A DNA stretch of 64,000 nucleotides, from the NCBI GenBank assembly GCA_948470475.1, contig OX419336.1, positions 781,001 to 845,000 of the forward strand, in the 5' to 3' direction. Both the position numbers and the translations under genes were made by a program. This stretch comes from Galaxea fascicularis. Its lineage: Eukaryota; Cnidaria; Anthozoa; Scleractinia; Euphylliidae. Below the pieces are notes generated by a model that was not told the origin of the DNA, searched no databases, and was given only the letters and a program-made list of their open reading frames with translations. Positions 40,401-49,002 of this stretch are shown here, one piece after another (position 1 is the stretch's first letter; each line of letters opens with the position of its first letter).

Positions 40401-43183
40401 TTCAAAATTTCTTGGGGGAGCATGCCCCCAGACCCCGGGCCTTGCAACTCCTACTTAACTCAATGCAACTTCTATTTTCAAAAGTTGTGAAAAGACTGTA
40501 GAAGATGCCCTAACCTTGGCCGCACTCTTTCACTACTTCCTGTAGGCTCAACTTCTTCATCAAACAGCGAGTCATCAGGGTGAAGGGAAATCTCATCATC
40601 CTCTGGCTCATCACTGAGTGTTGCATCAGTAAAACCAGAAAGCCTTTCATAACTCAAGGCATTGCTGTCCTGGTGACTGTGTGACCCTTCCGACTCATTG
40701 TCATCTCCTAGCAAGAAATCTTCATCAATGTTGCTGTCTTCATCATCATCTACATAATCAAAGTCTTGTTCAGGAAGTTGACTGTCCAAATCCATGGACA
40801 CCTCATTGGGTTCTGAAGGACTAAAGTGGGAAACACCAAATTCAATTTACTGCAAAGTGCAAGAAAACAAAAAAAAAGGATCCCCTCTGTGGAGAGAGAC
40901 ATCAGGTCTAATCATTTTACCATACTAATTTGGTCATTTATACACCTAATGGCAACAGTATGCCTAAAAATCATGCTAACAAAGACAAACGTATTGCCAC
41001 TGGAGCAAACAGCCCTACGGCTGGTCCAAGGGATTTACTTAAAATCATGAACCTTGTGAGGTACTGCTATCATCGCAAGCAAGAAAGCAAAGTATTTGTA
41101 AAAAAAAACAGGCTCTACCCAATCCTGAAATGTGTGATAAGACAGACCACAAAGTAACAGGAACTGTGCACCTTACTCTTTTCAACAGACGTGTGGGTTC
41201 TTCCACATCCTCTTTGTGTTTAACCCGTCCCCATGATTTGGTCTGGTGTTTAAGCCAACCTCTACTCAGCAGTTTGTTGGTCTTAAACACTAATTGAACT
41301 GTACATGTGCAGCAGGACAAGTTTGGCCACACTGAGGTTTCTCAAGGAAAAGCAATAATTGTAAAGTAGATGAAAAACAAAAATAAAGAACTGATGATGC
41401 AGTTCAGTTTTTGCAACAATAACAAAGAACACATTCAATTTTTAATGAAAACCCCAACAAAATGTAACTTTACTATATGTATAAGGTTGGCATTTGCAAC
41501 AAGAAACTCTTAAATACCTTGAAGCTGATGTAGCCTGAAGTGGTTTGACATGAAAGATCTTGCGGTTGGTGGAAGACAATGCAGGTAATGCTTTGAGAGG
41601 AATAGTCAACTTTTTAAGCGGCAAATTGTTTTTAACCCCGCTCACACTTATTGAAGATGTAGGTTCTCCATGTGTTGCAATTACCATACCATGAACACTG
41701 ACTGTTCCACTGTCCTTTAATGGTTTACTGGAACAAGCTACTATAAACAAACAACAAACAAAACTTTTAACATTACCCACAGAAAGGAAACATAGCCTTC
41801 AACAAATGCATGGTTTAGGGGTGTAACGATTCATGTTCCTTCCGATTCGATTCGCTTTTGATTATTGCCTTTCGGTTTCGATTATTTCGATTCGATTACG
41901 CAAATTTTGCAGATAGTTTTAGACTTGTCTGTTGTTCCGTCTTTAGTCGGAAAACCATAATATTTCCACACTGCGGATCGACAAGAAGCAGGCGGATTCA
42001 CAATCGCTTGGTCATTCGTCGCCGTGTTGTCCACCATGTTTGAGAACGTGACAATGAGCACGCACATTGGTTTGCCTTATTTGGAAATTCTCAAGGGGTG
42101 GTAGAGGGGCAACACTGTTTTTACCAAGCAACATGGTGCAAGAACTGCAAATTAGCATCTTTGATCGATTGTCAATGAAAAATGCACATCTTATAGAGAT
42201 CTGGATTCTAAGTTTACAATATAATGACTCACTGAGGGCACTTTTGGAAAGGTATGCAAAAAATCGAACCAAAATCGAAACATGGAATGAAATAATCGTG
42301 AATCGAACCGAACAGTCATAATCGCGATTAATCGAGAATTTGATTAATCGTTACACCCCTAGCATGGTTGAGATTTACCTGTAAATGTGACATAGTTTAA
42401 GACAATAATTATTAAAATCCAACAAATTGAAAGCCTTTTTTTTACTTTGAAGAACCAACACCACACACCCTCACAAGATGCATGCATCCACTAAAATAGA
42501 CAATCTAAAGCCCCTGACCTCGCAACCCAGGCATACAACCGGAACTGGGGCCAAAACAAAAGGAGCATGCTCAATCAACTGATGTACCAACAGAAGTTAC
42601 AGTAAACAAAAGTATGTTTAAGTGCAGGAAATTCAAAATATTTTCTGTTTCTGTATGTAAGACTGATCAGTTCAGAAACTCTTATTACCCATAGCTCTAG
42701 TTTGTAATTATGTAAGTCAGCTGTTTTAGATATTTAAGACTACATTTTTTAAGGCTTTAAAGTTAATTTCTAAATTCATGTTTTTCTCTTTCTGTAATTA
42801 AACACGTAATTCTGTCTTCGGACTCCACTGTGTTTTTTTACAGTGCAGCTTAAAGGTAAGTGTCCATGTCAGGTAAGCGTCCATGCCATTTTTCAAAAGC
42901 TCCAATAAAGAAATACAGTTCAGTCTAAACAACCGTCTGTCCAATATTTTTTTACAGATGCAAGAAAATCGAAGGATTTATCTTCATCCTACAGAGATGT
43001 GTTTACATAAAAATTAACTCTTAACCAAAGTCATCAGTAAAAGCTCATTCAGTGTTTGAGCGTTGAAAAAGGTTTGGTCAAACCGGGAAATACATTTGTT
43101 GAAGCCTGAGTTTTGGAACGTGAACTGGCATGAATTGAGTGAATGTTGTTGTCAAATAAACATAAGGACAAACACATGTATCA

Positions 43184-43215
<32 letters not shown>

Positions 43216-46200
43216 ATACTTAATTGACCACTCCCCTAGAGGGGCTTTTCAGGGACAATGAAACAAATCATACAAATGAACACAACAGAGTTAAGAATCC
43301 CAACTGGCGGGAGGCAGACCAGTTGGCTATTTACAAGGATGACCGAGGAGTTGAACCAGGCACGAACCCAGAACAACACCAGCTAGTGGCTAGAGCGGGA
43401 TTTGAACCCGGGCCACCGCATCGAAATCCAGCGCCCTAAACCACTCTGCCATCCTGCCTCCTTGTCATTCCCAGTGCTATTTCTGTATGTTCACAGTTTG
43501 CTTATTTTGGCTTATTTCTTTCGTTTGTGGAAAAAAAGCTGGACAAAGGAAACTCAAGCAGTGAATAACAAAAGTGAATGCATGCTTCAATAATGCGCTT
43601 TTAAATGCATTAAAGCAAATGTGCTAATGCAAAAAACGTGCATGTGTTTTGCGAGTGCTTTGGTCAAATACCTTTGAGCTGTAGTGACCTTTTTCATTAA
43701 TCAAATGACCTTTGACATTTTTAACTGTAAATAGTTATTTCTGAAGGTCAGTACCTTTTCTTATTTATTAGTTAACTTAATCTTATATTACCAATGGAAA
43801 CTGGTCGATCCGCCCCAGAGTCGACCTGCCCCAACCCCAGAGTCGATCCGCCCTGTATCATCCAAAGTCGATCCAACTTACCTTGCAAGATATTAGATAT
43901 CAACTGCTTGCCATCATTTTCTAACCCTAACCCTAACTGTATACTGTGGTTATGGGTCATGTATGGATATATTAAAGACTCTCTGTCGACCAGCATGCAT
44001 TGCGCGCCCCATCTTAAGTTTCGTGGACCACGAAACCTCCAGATGTTGACCTATTAGTTTGTCTCGGTGTTCAATCCCTCAAAATCCAAGACATCTATCC
44101 AGTTTATTCAGTATTTATTGTTCGATTTAAGAAGTTTGATTATCTTATATAAGAACGTACGAAGAACCACCGTGGAAGAGCGAGAAAGAATACATGAGGC
44201 TTACTTGAGACAACCTGTTCAAGGCCAGTGGATGACCAAACAAAGCTTTACACTGATTCTTAAAGCACAGCGACAGCGAGTTCACCCAAATATAGTTATT
44301 ATACTCAGTTGTATACTGCAAGTAAGTCAGTGATAATTTGTGGCTAGTACTCATGAACTTGTTATTTTGAGTTTCTTCGGCTGGGTGCCGTTTGACGCTT
44401 CTGATGCCGTAATAATAACATCAATAAAGTCAAAAGCCATGAATCTTTTGGTTGAAGTTGTTTCCTATTACAAGTAGAACATGGAAACATAGCCTCTTCA
44501 ATTTATAAGCCAAACATATGTTCTCACGTTCGCACATTGTTTTGCACAGTCCCGCATTTGCATTTCCTATATTTGTTTATGTTATATTGGCCTTGTGGAA
44601 AAAGCGATCATAGGCAGTACCATCGTTTTGCTTGGTTTTACAAGTGGATTTGCAGTGCAATAAGACCTATTTCAGTTTTTTCTTATCCCACGTCTCGCTT
44701 CCTCTAACGCTGCTTAATTCGACATTCGATCGCGTCCACAACGCCGATAAAATTAGAGGTTTCAGATCCTTCAGACACTAAAAACACGAACGGACCACAC
44801 GCCTGTCATTGTTTCCCGTCAAAAGCTAGCCTTCTTGCAACATTACTGCCGATATATTTGACTGTAATATGCCGTTCGCCATTCCCTCACATACGAATCG
44901 CCATTAACGGTTGATCCCAAAACAACAACAAAAGCGCGCAAAGCAGGCCGGTCGACAGAGAGTCTTTGAAAACAATTCCTTGCATATGTTTTACGAAAAC
45001 ATTTAGATATCATCTGCTAAGAGGTACTGTGTACTGTGGTTATACGACAACTAAGGATGTGTTATTTTCTATTCACTGTAAATAAAACCCTCAGTGTTTC
45101 TCGTATAATTTGTAAAAAAGAATTTCGATTATTGATTACTCGCTCATTGTTGTAAATAAAGCGGTTTGTCATATTAACTAAGACCAACAGTATTGTAAAA
45201 AGAAATTGTAGTGTTTCTCATTGTTAACAATAAAGTGGTTTGTATTATGGCAAATAGGTACTTCATGTAAATATTACTCGAACATCATTCAGAAATAACA
45301 TCGTTTGAATATTTCAATATATGTGACCTCTCACGCAAAAACGTTCCTTACGGTATCCGTTCGAACGGCTGAACGCACGGCAAGTGAACGGATAAGAAAC
45401 GGGTCTACAAACCGTTCAAAACGGATACATGGAACGGCTGAACGGCTCAAGAAAATTTTTGAACGGATGAGGTCGAACGGCTGAACGGCTGAGGAAAATT
45501 TTTGAACGGATAAGGTCGAACGACTGAACGGATGATGAAAAATTTTGAACGGATAAGGTCGAACGACTGAACGGATGATGAAAAATTTTGAACGGATGAG
45601 GTCGAACGGCTGAACGGCTGAGGAAAATTTTTGAACGGATGAGGTCGAACGTCTGAACGGATGATGAAACATTTTGAACGGATGAGGTCGAACGGCTGAA
45701 CGGATGAGGAAAATTTGTGAACGGCCAAGGTCGAATGGCTGAACGGATGAGGTCGAACGGCTGAACGGCTTTAGTTTGTTTTCGAACGGCTGAATAACAG
45801 CATACGATATTTTAATAAGTTAACAATGAAAAACAGCAAGGTCAAGTTATGGTTCTTATCTGAGAACTGATTGAATCAAAAACCTCGAATTAAACTAATA
45901 CTGTGTTGAATGTCTAAGCTTTTTAAAGAGAAAAGCAAATTCGTTTTCGCCGGACAAAAATCAAAATCCGCGTTTACTCGCAAAAATTTTGCCGCATGGT
46001 TCGGTACTGATTTATTTCTAGTTGTGGAAAGATCAAAAGATGTAACGCATGTGAAACTTCCCCCGAGTTTAGTGGCGTAAATTTTGGACATTTGCGATTG
46101 TAAATGTTAATAGATTATTTATTGTTTACATGCGAGATTCACGACACTCGTCATTTGCATGCTGAATAATTCTGCGTATGTTTTGTCTAAACTAATTCTC

Positions 46201-49002
46201 AAGCTGTCCCACACCAGATAAACTGAAAGGTTGATGCTTCTTCTCGTGGCATTCAATCGAAGATCCATTTAAAACACAAGTGCTAACCGCCATATAATTT
46301 TCCAGAAATACAGCTTCAAAGCAACCAGCATCCGCGGCCGGGATTTCGTGTGCTAACAACAACAGTCACGCTGTTTGCTCCACGCTGATTGGATGCATTC
46401 TTTACCATCATCCAATCAGCGTGGAGTAACAGCGTGACTGCGGATGAGCTTTCAGAATGCCACAAACGCAAGTCGTTCGAACGCTAAGTTAACGTAAAAT
46501 GACTTTCAAGGAGCATTCAAACATCTAACGCTACTGTGCATTGATAATCGAATATTACAAAAGCAAAGATGAATATAAGCTAAGGAGCAGGGAAATAACC
46601 GTCACTATTCATGAGATGGTAAATGTAAACAACAAGTAATGCTTACAAACTCCGTGATGTTTAGCAAGTTGCTCGTTAGAACTGGACCAATTTTGTTCAC
46701 AGATGACATTTTGTTATTCTAAACGGATAGCTCGAGCCGTTCAAACGGATGAATAAAAAAAAATAAAAGGTAACCTTTGTCGTCTGCCGTAAACGTCATG
46801 CTTTAACTCTCTATAAATGTTTTTTGAACGGATAGCTCGAGCCGTTCGAACCGATGACAATATTTTCTGAACGGATAGATCAAGCCGTTCAAACGGATGA
46901 CAATATTTTTTGAACGGATAGATGGAGCCGTTCGAACGGATGACAATATTTTTTGAACGGATGGCTCGAGCCGTTCGAACGGATGACAATATTTTCTGAA
47001 CGGATGGCTCGAGCCGTTCGAACGGATGACAATATTTTCTGAACGGATGGCTCGAGCCGTTCGAACGGATGACAATATTTTCTGAACGGATAGCTCGAGC
47101 CGTTCGAACGGATGACAATATTTTTTGAACGGATGGCTCGAGCCGTTCGAACGGTATCTCAGCCCGTTCGAACGGCTAAAGAACGGATTCCGAACGGCTA
47201 TCCGTGCAAAAACGGCTAATCGTTAGGAACGTTTTCGCGTGAGAGGTCACATATATCATTTAGGGCGGATCGACTCAGCAGTGGGGCCGATCGACCGCAA
47301 TTCTTACCAATAAGTTAACTCTAAAGCCCCGGCCAAACGATCGCAACATTCAGCGCAACATATCCCAACATTGTTGGCCGTAACATGTTGCGCGTGTTTG
47401 ACCACCCTGTTGCAACATGTTGCGACATGTTGCGTGTTGTTGGCTCAAATTTGAAAATGGTCAAAATTTTCACCCAACATTTGTGGATGTTGCATGATGT
47501 TGTGGTCGTTTGGCCAAATTGGTGCAACAATGTTGCGTCTGGGCATGCACACTAGCTCGATTTGTTTTTTTAAAACGTCATTTGTAAACATGGCGGAAAG
47601 TGGCGCGCAATTTGAATTATGCAAAAGCTCGAAGAAATCACAGAGGAAGACGTTTCCCTGAAAACTGCCACGTCTTCAATCATTAGATATAGCTCCTGTA
47701 CTGTGTTGGCAAAGTAGCCCTTCTGCTGTCTTCTCTTGGTCCACAACCTTGTTTTTCCTCTTTTTACCTCTCTCTGGTCGTCCAGCAGCACTAGAGAACA
47801 TGCCACAACTTTGCAACACAAAAGGCGAAATCGCTGGTGAACATACTCCATGTTTACGTCCGGGACAAATATTCGCTGAAAGTATTGCGTAGACTGTTGC
47901 GTGATGTTGCATGCGTTTGGCCAGCCCTTCACAACATGTCGCAACATGATCCAACAATGTTGGGCTATGTTGTGTTGAAATGTTGCGATCGTTTGGCCGG
48001 GGCTTAAGGTGCAAATAACGATTTTGTTGTTGTTGTATAATGAACGATTTATCTCTTATTCATCTCTACCAATTTTGAATTTTTCTCCTTAACCTATGTG
48101 ACATGTGCCCATCTCATGTTTGCCCACCAGAAAGCAGGCAGTGGCTGTGAAAGCCATCTGTTGGAGAAAGCATGGGTATAAGATCAAATGGCTCTCAACT
48201 GCATGCATGGAGCCGTCATGCCAAGGGCGCTACAGAAATGGCAAACAGGTAAGCTCATTTAACGCACGCCTGCGAGGAACGCTCGTTTTGAAAAACCCAG
48301 CAGTACAGGGTAAACAAATAACCATCACAAGTGACACAAAAATTGTCGTTTTGCCACCATATTACTACTTCTGGCTTAACAGCAGAATAACCGATGAAAA
48401 TAGGATCAGACGCTGTGAATCATCGATGAAATACCAAGACGGATACATTGTAGTATAATGGCCACACTTTTTTCTTGCAGTCGTATAATAACAAACATTC
48501 TACGCAAAAGAGTAAGATAGTGAAATAATTGCTTCACCCATACCATCCGTTGCACTGCCATTGAGGTCTTCGGCTGCAGCATTTGTTCGTGAAGATGAAG
48601 CTGCCTCTGCACACGTATCTTTCTGTCGCTGTTCTTTATCGCGTTTGATTTCTTCCAACGACTTGATAGTAACTTTTTCCAAATCAGTGGATTCTGAGAA
48701 CAGAAATGCAATCAGTATGAAAATAAGCCACTAAAATTTAAATAAATACAAAAATGTTGTTCAGCTGGTAAACGAATGACGAGCACACTAGTGCGGTTAC
48801 CAGTTCTATTTTGGCTGAGAACAATCTTTCGCGGTTGAGTAGATATCACTGGAGGTTTAAGGCGAGATTCTCCGCTCTCTTCGTTGGGTACTGTTACCAC
48901 TAAGTCGCTTCGACTGCGATGTGTTCCTTTCTTTCCCCCACGTGAAGGCCGCTCGACTCTCATCTTCAACATCGATTCATCTTCACACCAGTCGGCTCCC
49001 AT
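22321..49002 (-). CDS. TOPAZ1: TOPAZ1-like protein with three CCCH zinc fingers (27 coding exons)
   Basis: In vertebrates TOPAZ1 is a germ-cell protein needed for male meiosis. Exons, right to left: 48801-49002, 48544-48693, 41518-41740, 41172-41261, 40515-40820, 38602-39820, 38478-38509, 38238-38308, 37317-37376, 36756-36877, 36393-36499, 35643-35741, 34604-34679, 31827-31882, 31135-31321, 30662-30772, 29797-30006, 29461-29544, 27025-27200, 26620-26834, 26193-26484, 25763-25908, 24929-25335, 23362-24630, 22639-22774, 22482-22602, 22321-22441. All phases join, giving 2,095 aa. Order: acidic, disordered N-terminus; CCCH finger near 704-722; PPR-like helical repeats about 740-1190; CCCH fingers near 1204-1223 and 1376-1395; Gly/Ser/Pro linker; helical C-terminal domain about 1548-1970 with AADICLHLEQPA, LEVLRGTNYA and HFFSGCISGVYP, as I expect for TOPAZ1. 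Exon 4, 13, 26 and 27 borders were partly chosen by phase. Confidence 0.75.
22824..23064. mobile_element. MITE in TOPAZ1-like intron (241 bp)
   Basis: Left end CAGGGTCCAGTTGTTCAAAA and right end TTTCGAACAACCGGGCCCTG are inverted copies with a few changes, and inner blocks (AATCCAGGTTAGCG and CCTGGATTAGCGTTAAT) also mirror. Lies between coding exons 24 and 25. Confidence 0.65.
23362..24630 (-). CDS. TOPAZ1: TOPAZ1-like, large C-terminal exon (423 codons)
   Basis: The largest coding exon, phase 0 at both ends (acceptor CTTTAG|GAATAT, donor GACGAG|GTAATAG). It encodes most of the conserved C-terminal helical domain, roughly residues 1548-1970 of the protein. Blocks seen include VDVLILLQHASQHKSWED, the ICLHLEQPAYASALEVLRGT stretch, LYNEFLITLISSDKLDVATE and IGQAKQHFFSGCISGVYPT. 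This paired-helix region is what ties the gene to TOPAZ1. Confidence 0.85.
24929..25335 (-). CDS. TOPAZ1: TOPAZ1-like, disordered linker exon
   Basis: Encodes a Gly/Ser/Pro-rich low-complexity linker starting EIPSGGSSGAVV and ending YLPRIK before donor GTAAAG. Its start copies the style of the linker at 26193-26484 (GGSSGGTIID), suggesting the finger-plus-linker exon pair was duplicated. Phase 1 in, phase 0 out. Confidence 0.8.
25763..25908 (-). CDS. TOPAZ1: TOPAZ1-like, third CCCH zinc-finger exon
   Basis: CRYFGTPRGCRNGDSCHFIH fits C-X8-C-X5-C-X3-H, the classic RNA-binding CCCH finger, near residues 1376-1395. Almost the same as the finger encoded at 26620-26834. Acceptor CACCAG|TATTAA, donor TATCTG|GTAAGT. 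Confidence 0.88.
26193..26484 (-). CDS. TOPAZ1: TOPAZ1-like, linker exon between fingers 2 and 3
   Basis: Low-complexity Gly/Ser/Pro/Gln sequence (GGSSGGTIIDKGPSNP at its start). Borders CACAG|GAGGAA and GGAAG|GTACTT keep the frame between the two finger exons. Confidence 0.8.
26620..26834 (-). CDS. TOPAZ1: TOPAZ1-like, second CCCH zinc-finger exon
   Basis: CRYFRTPRGCFSGDKCQFLH fits C-X8-C-X5-C-X3-H, near residues 1204-1223, preceded by basic VKTEKRGKTV. Followed by a Gly/Ser/His-rich linker. Acceptor TCTCAG|CGTGAA, donor TGGAG|GTAGCT. Confidence 0.88.
27613..29040. mobile_element. hAT-like non-autonomous transposon in TOPAZ1-like intron (1,428 bp)
   Basis: An 8-bp repeat GTCCACTG flanks it on both sides (27605-27612 and 29041-29048). 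Inner ends GTGCTGTCAATAAG and CTTATTGACAGCACTG are inverted. The 8-bp duplication and CAGTG-type end fit hAT. A GCC-GGC rich subterminal block (GTAGCCGGCCAAAG) lies at the right. No transposase seen. Sits between coding exons 18 and 19. Confidence 0.65.
29234..29378. mobile_element. Foldback MITE (145 bp)
   Basis: ACCTCAGGCCTCTTTTTC at the left mirrors GAAAAAGAGGCCTGAGGT at the right, and the inner GTGCTCAACCTTTCATATG mirrors CATATGAAAGGATGAGCAC. Nearly the whole element can fold on itself. Lies in a TOPAZ1-like intron. Confidence 0.75.
29632..29680 (+). repeat. G-run repeat with G-quadruplex potential
   Basis: Repeats of GGGAGGGGGAGG over about 45 bases. On the gene's coding (minus) strand it is C-rich, so the quadruplex would form on the template strand. 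Confidence 0.6.
30125..30480. repeat. Two decayed repeat ends of the CAGGG-TGTCATTA type
   Basis: CAGGGTTGTCATTAGGAGCC at 30142 and CAGGGGTTTCACTAAGGGCT at 30399 resemble the end of the hAT-like element at 27613 and the stretch CAGGGCTGTCATTAAGGCCC at 36146. Both lie in an intron. Boundaries are not defined. Confidence 0.35.
32396..34431. mobile_element. Inverted-repeat DNA transposon, 2,036 bp, GTGACC termini
   Basis: GTGACCCTATTTGGGAGAAC at the left is mirrored by GTTTTCCCAAATAGGGTCAC at the right, with a 4-bp ATTT on both outer sides. The terminal 200-250 bp at each end are rich in reiterated AACATT/AACGTT words, reminiscent of subterminal transposase-binding arrays. No transposase coding remains. 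In the intron between coding exons 13 and 14. Confidence 0.75.
34604..34679 (-). CDS. TOPAZ1: TOPAZ1-like, coding exon 13
   Basis: Acceptor CATACAG|GATTTG and donor TTCCAG|GTGCAG. The open frame runs further upstream (to about 34750), but only this acceptor joins the phase of the exon at 35643-35741. Encodes ICSDLILLGSNSGEAFVERT and FLLFQ. Confidence 0.6.
36568..36722. mobile_element. Penelope-like element tail, foldback copy
   Basis: The left half matches the tail at 5394-5480 (AACCAGGTGGACAATCAGAC). The right half is an inverted copy of AGACATGGTTTGATGCTACT, so arms 36603-36651 and 36673-36720 form a hairpin. Penelope-like elements often leave inverted partial copies at their ends. In a TOPAZ1-like intron. 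Confidence 0.6.
38602..39820 (-). CDS. TOPAZ1: TOPAZ1-like, N-terminal exon with first CCCH finger
   Basis: Encodes about 406 residues. Starts PFGRRSGSESRD (acceptor TTTTTAG|GCCATT), runs through charged, disordered sequence with an RGG-like patch (RRGGHGARQGQRKGGG), and ends with CPQQLKSGSCVNKRCQYWH, a C-X8-C-X4-C-X3-H finger, then KAELEE at donor GAG|GTAAAC. Basic and Gly-rich, consistent with RNA binding. Confidence 0.82.
40515..40820 (-). CDS. TOPAZ1: TOPAZ1-like, acidic exon
   Basis: Encodes a highly acidic stretch (DFDYVDDDEDSNIDEDFLLG), with acceptor TTTAG|TCCTTC and donor CCAAG|GTTAGG. Low complexity; no domain. Confidence 0.75.
41518..41740 (-). CDS. TOPAZ1: TOPAZ1-like, third coding exon
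   Basis: Encodes ACSSKPLKDSGTVSVHGMVI through LKALPALSSTNRKIFHV. Acceptor TTTATAG|TAGCTT, donor TTCAAG|GTATTT. Phase joins the upstream exon at 48544-48693 across a 6.8-kb intron. Confidence 0.65.
41816..42361 (-). mobile_element. hAT transposon, truncated, with BED zinc-finger remnant (546 bp)
   Basis: Flanked by the 8-bp duplication GCATGGTT (41808-41815 and 42362-42369). Ends TAGGGGTGTAACGATTCA and TTAATCGTTACACCCCTA are classic hAT termini. On the minus strand SAVWKYYGFPTKDGTTDKSK followed by TICKICVIES matches the start of a ZBED-type BED finger (W-x-Y-x-G-F, C-x-x-C). The rest of the transposase is deleted, so it is non-autonomous. In the long second intron of the TOPAZ1-like gene. Confidence 0.9.
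43179..43465 (-). mobile_element. tRNA-derived SINE with (TTTA)n tail
   Basis: Read on the minus strand: GGCAGGATGGCAGAGTGGTT (A box) then GGCCCGGGTTCAAATCCCGC (B box) form a tRNA-Leu/Ser-like head, followed by a body and a (TTTA)n tail at 43179-43216. Internal pol III promoter boxes are intact, but this is a SINE rather than a tRNA gene, as no acceptor stem pairs. Confidence 0.75.
43970..44975. repeat. Inverted-repeat pair about 1 kb apart
   Basis: AAAGACTCTCTGTCGACCAG near 43973 is mirrored by CCGGTCGACAGAGAGTCTTT near 44949. The interval contains a short palindrome TTTCGTGGACCACGAAA (44021-44037) and no recognised gene. Confidence 0.45.
45340..45775 (+). repeat. Left 43-bp tandem array
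   Basis: Unit begins GAACGGATGAGGTCGAACGG and continues with CTGAACGG and an A/T-rich GAGGAAAATTTTT. About seven copies with small changes (for example GATAAGGTC for GATGAGGTC). The open minus-strand frames over it are only a by-product of the 43-bp repeat. Confidence 0.88.
46363..46440. repeat. Hairpin of 33 + 32 nt arms
   Basis: CAGTCACGCTGTTTGCTCCA... at 46363-46395 is the inverted copy of 46409-46440 except for a one-base gap and change. The loop is 13 nt. It is the only strong structure in the middle of the element. Confidence 0.75.
46735..47165 (+). repeat. Right 43-bp tandem array
   Basis: Unit AACGGATGACAATATTTTTT then GAACGGATGGCTCGAGCCGT with TCG; about seven copies from 46830 to 47150. 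Each unit contains a palindrome (CGAGCCGTTCGAACGG). Unit length equals that of the left array although the sequence differs. Confidence 0.88.
47335..48004 (-). mobile_element. Harbinger transposon, truncated (670 bp)
   Basis: TAA on both sides (47332-47334 and 48005-48007) with inverted ends AGCCCCGGCCAAACGATCGC and GCGATCGTTTGGCCGGGGCT. Minus-strand frames give LWTKRRQQKGYFANTVQELY, matching the N-terminus of HARBI1-type transposase. The catalytic part is missing. Reiterated CAACATGTTGC words fill the subterminal parts. In the long intron of the TOPAZ1-like gene. Confidence 0.85.
48544..48693 (-). CDS. TOPAZ1: TOPAZ1-like, second coding exon
   Basis: Encodes STDLEKVTIKSLEEIKRDKE and an Ala/Ser-rich stretch. 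Acceptor TTCTCAG|AATCC, donor GGATG|GTATGG. Phase agrees with both neighbours. Confidence 0.65.
48801..49002 (-). CDS. TOPAZ1: TOPAZ1-like, first coding exon
   Basis: Starts at ATG 49002 (MGADWCEDESMLKMRVERPS) and ends at donor AACTG|GTAACC. Chosen because it is the first ATG in the open frame and lies just beside the divergent BIN3 start. The longer upstream frame has no ATG. Transcript start not known. Confidence 0.65.

Larger units (their letters stand above)
45326..47250. mobile_element. Inverted-repeat element with 43-bp subterminal arrays, GTGACC termini
   Basis: GTGACCTCTCACGCAAAAAC at the left mirrors GTTTTCGCGTGAGAGGTCAC at the right, with ATAT on both outer sides. Inside each end lies an array of about seven 43-bp units with GAACGG words: left 45340-45775, right 46735-47165. 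The middle has no recognisable transposase, only a strong hairpin (46363-46440). The same GTGACC start and 4-bp AT-rich duplication occur at 32396-34431. Non-autonomous; superfamily not identified. Confidence 0.78.
43790..47310. mobile_element. Possible outer element bounded by GGTCGATC-rich inverted ends
   Basis: Left: GGTCGATCCGCCCCAGAGTC at 43803. Right, on the minus strand: GGTCGATCGGCCCCACTGCT ending at 47295. Both are followed outward by AGTTAACTTA-like sequence. If real, this element of about 3.5 kb contains the GTGACC element at 45326-47250. The ends are only partly alike, so the call is tentative. Confidence 0.35.

Noticed and set aside
43179..43216. Simple AATA microsatellite as an independent feature
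   Set aside because: It is better explained as the tail of the tRNA-derived SINE read on the minus strand.
43918..43940. Interstitial telomere repeat (CCCTAA)n
   Set aside because: Barely over two units; too short to claim a telomeric origin.
45331..45728. Minus-strand frames over the left 43-bp array (RSTSSVQKFSSAVQPF repeats)
   Set aside because: The amino-acid periodicity only mirrors the DNA repeat, and several frames are open at once; no start context or domain.
46741..47118. Minus-strand frames over the right 43-bp array (SVRTARAIRSENIVIR repeats)
   Set aside because: Same reason; a by-product of a tandem repeat without stops.
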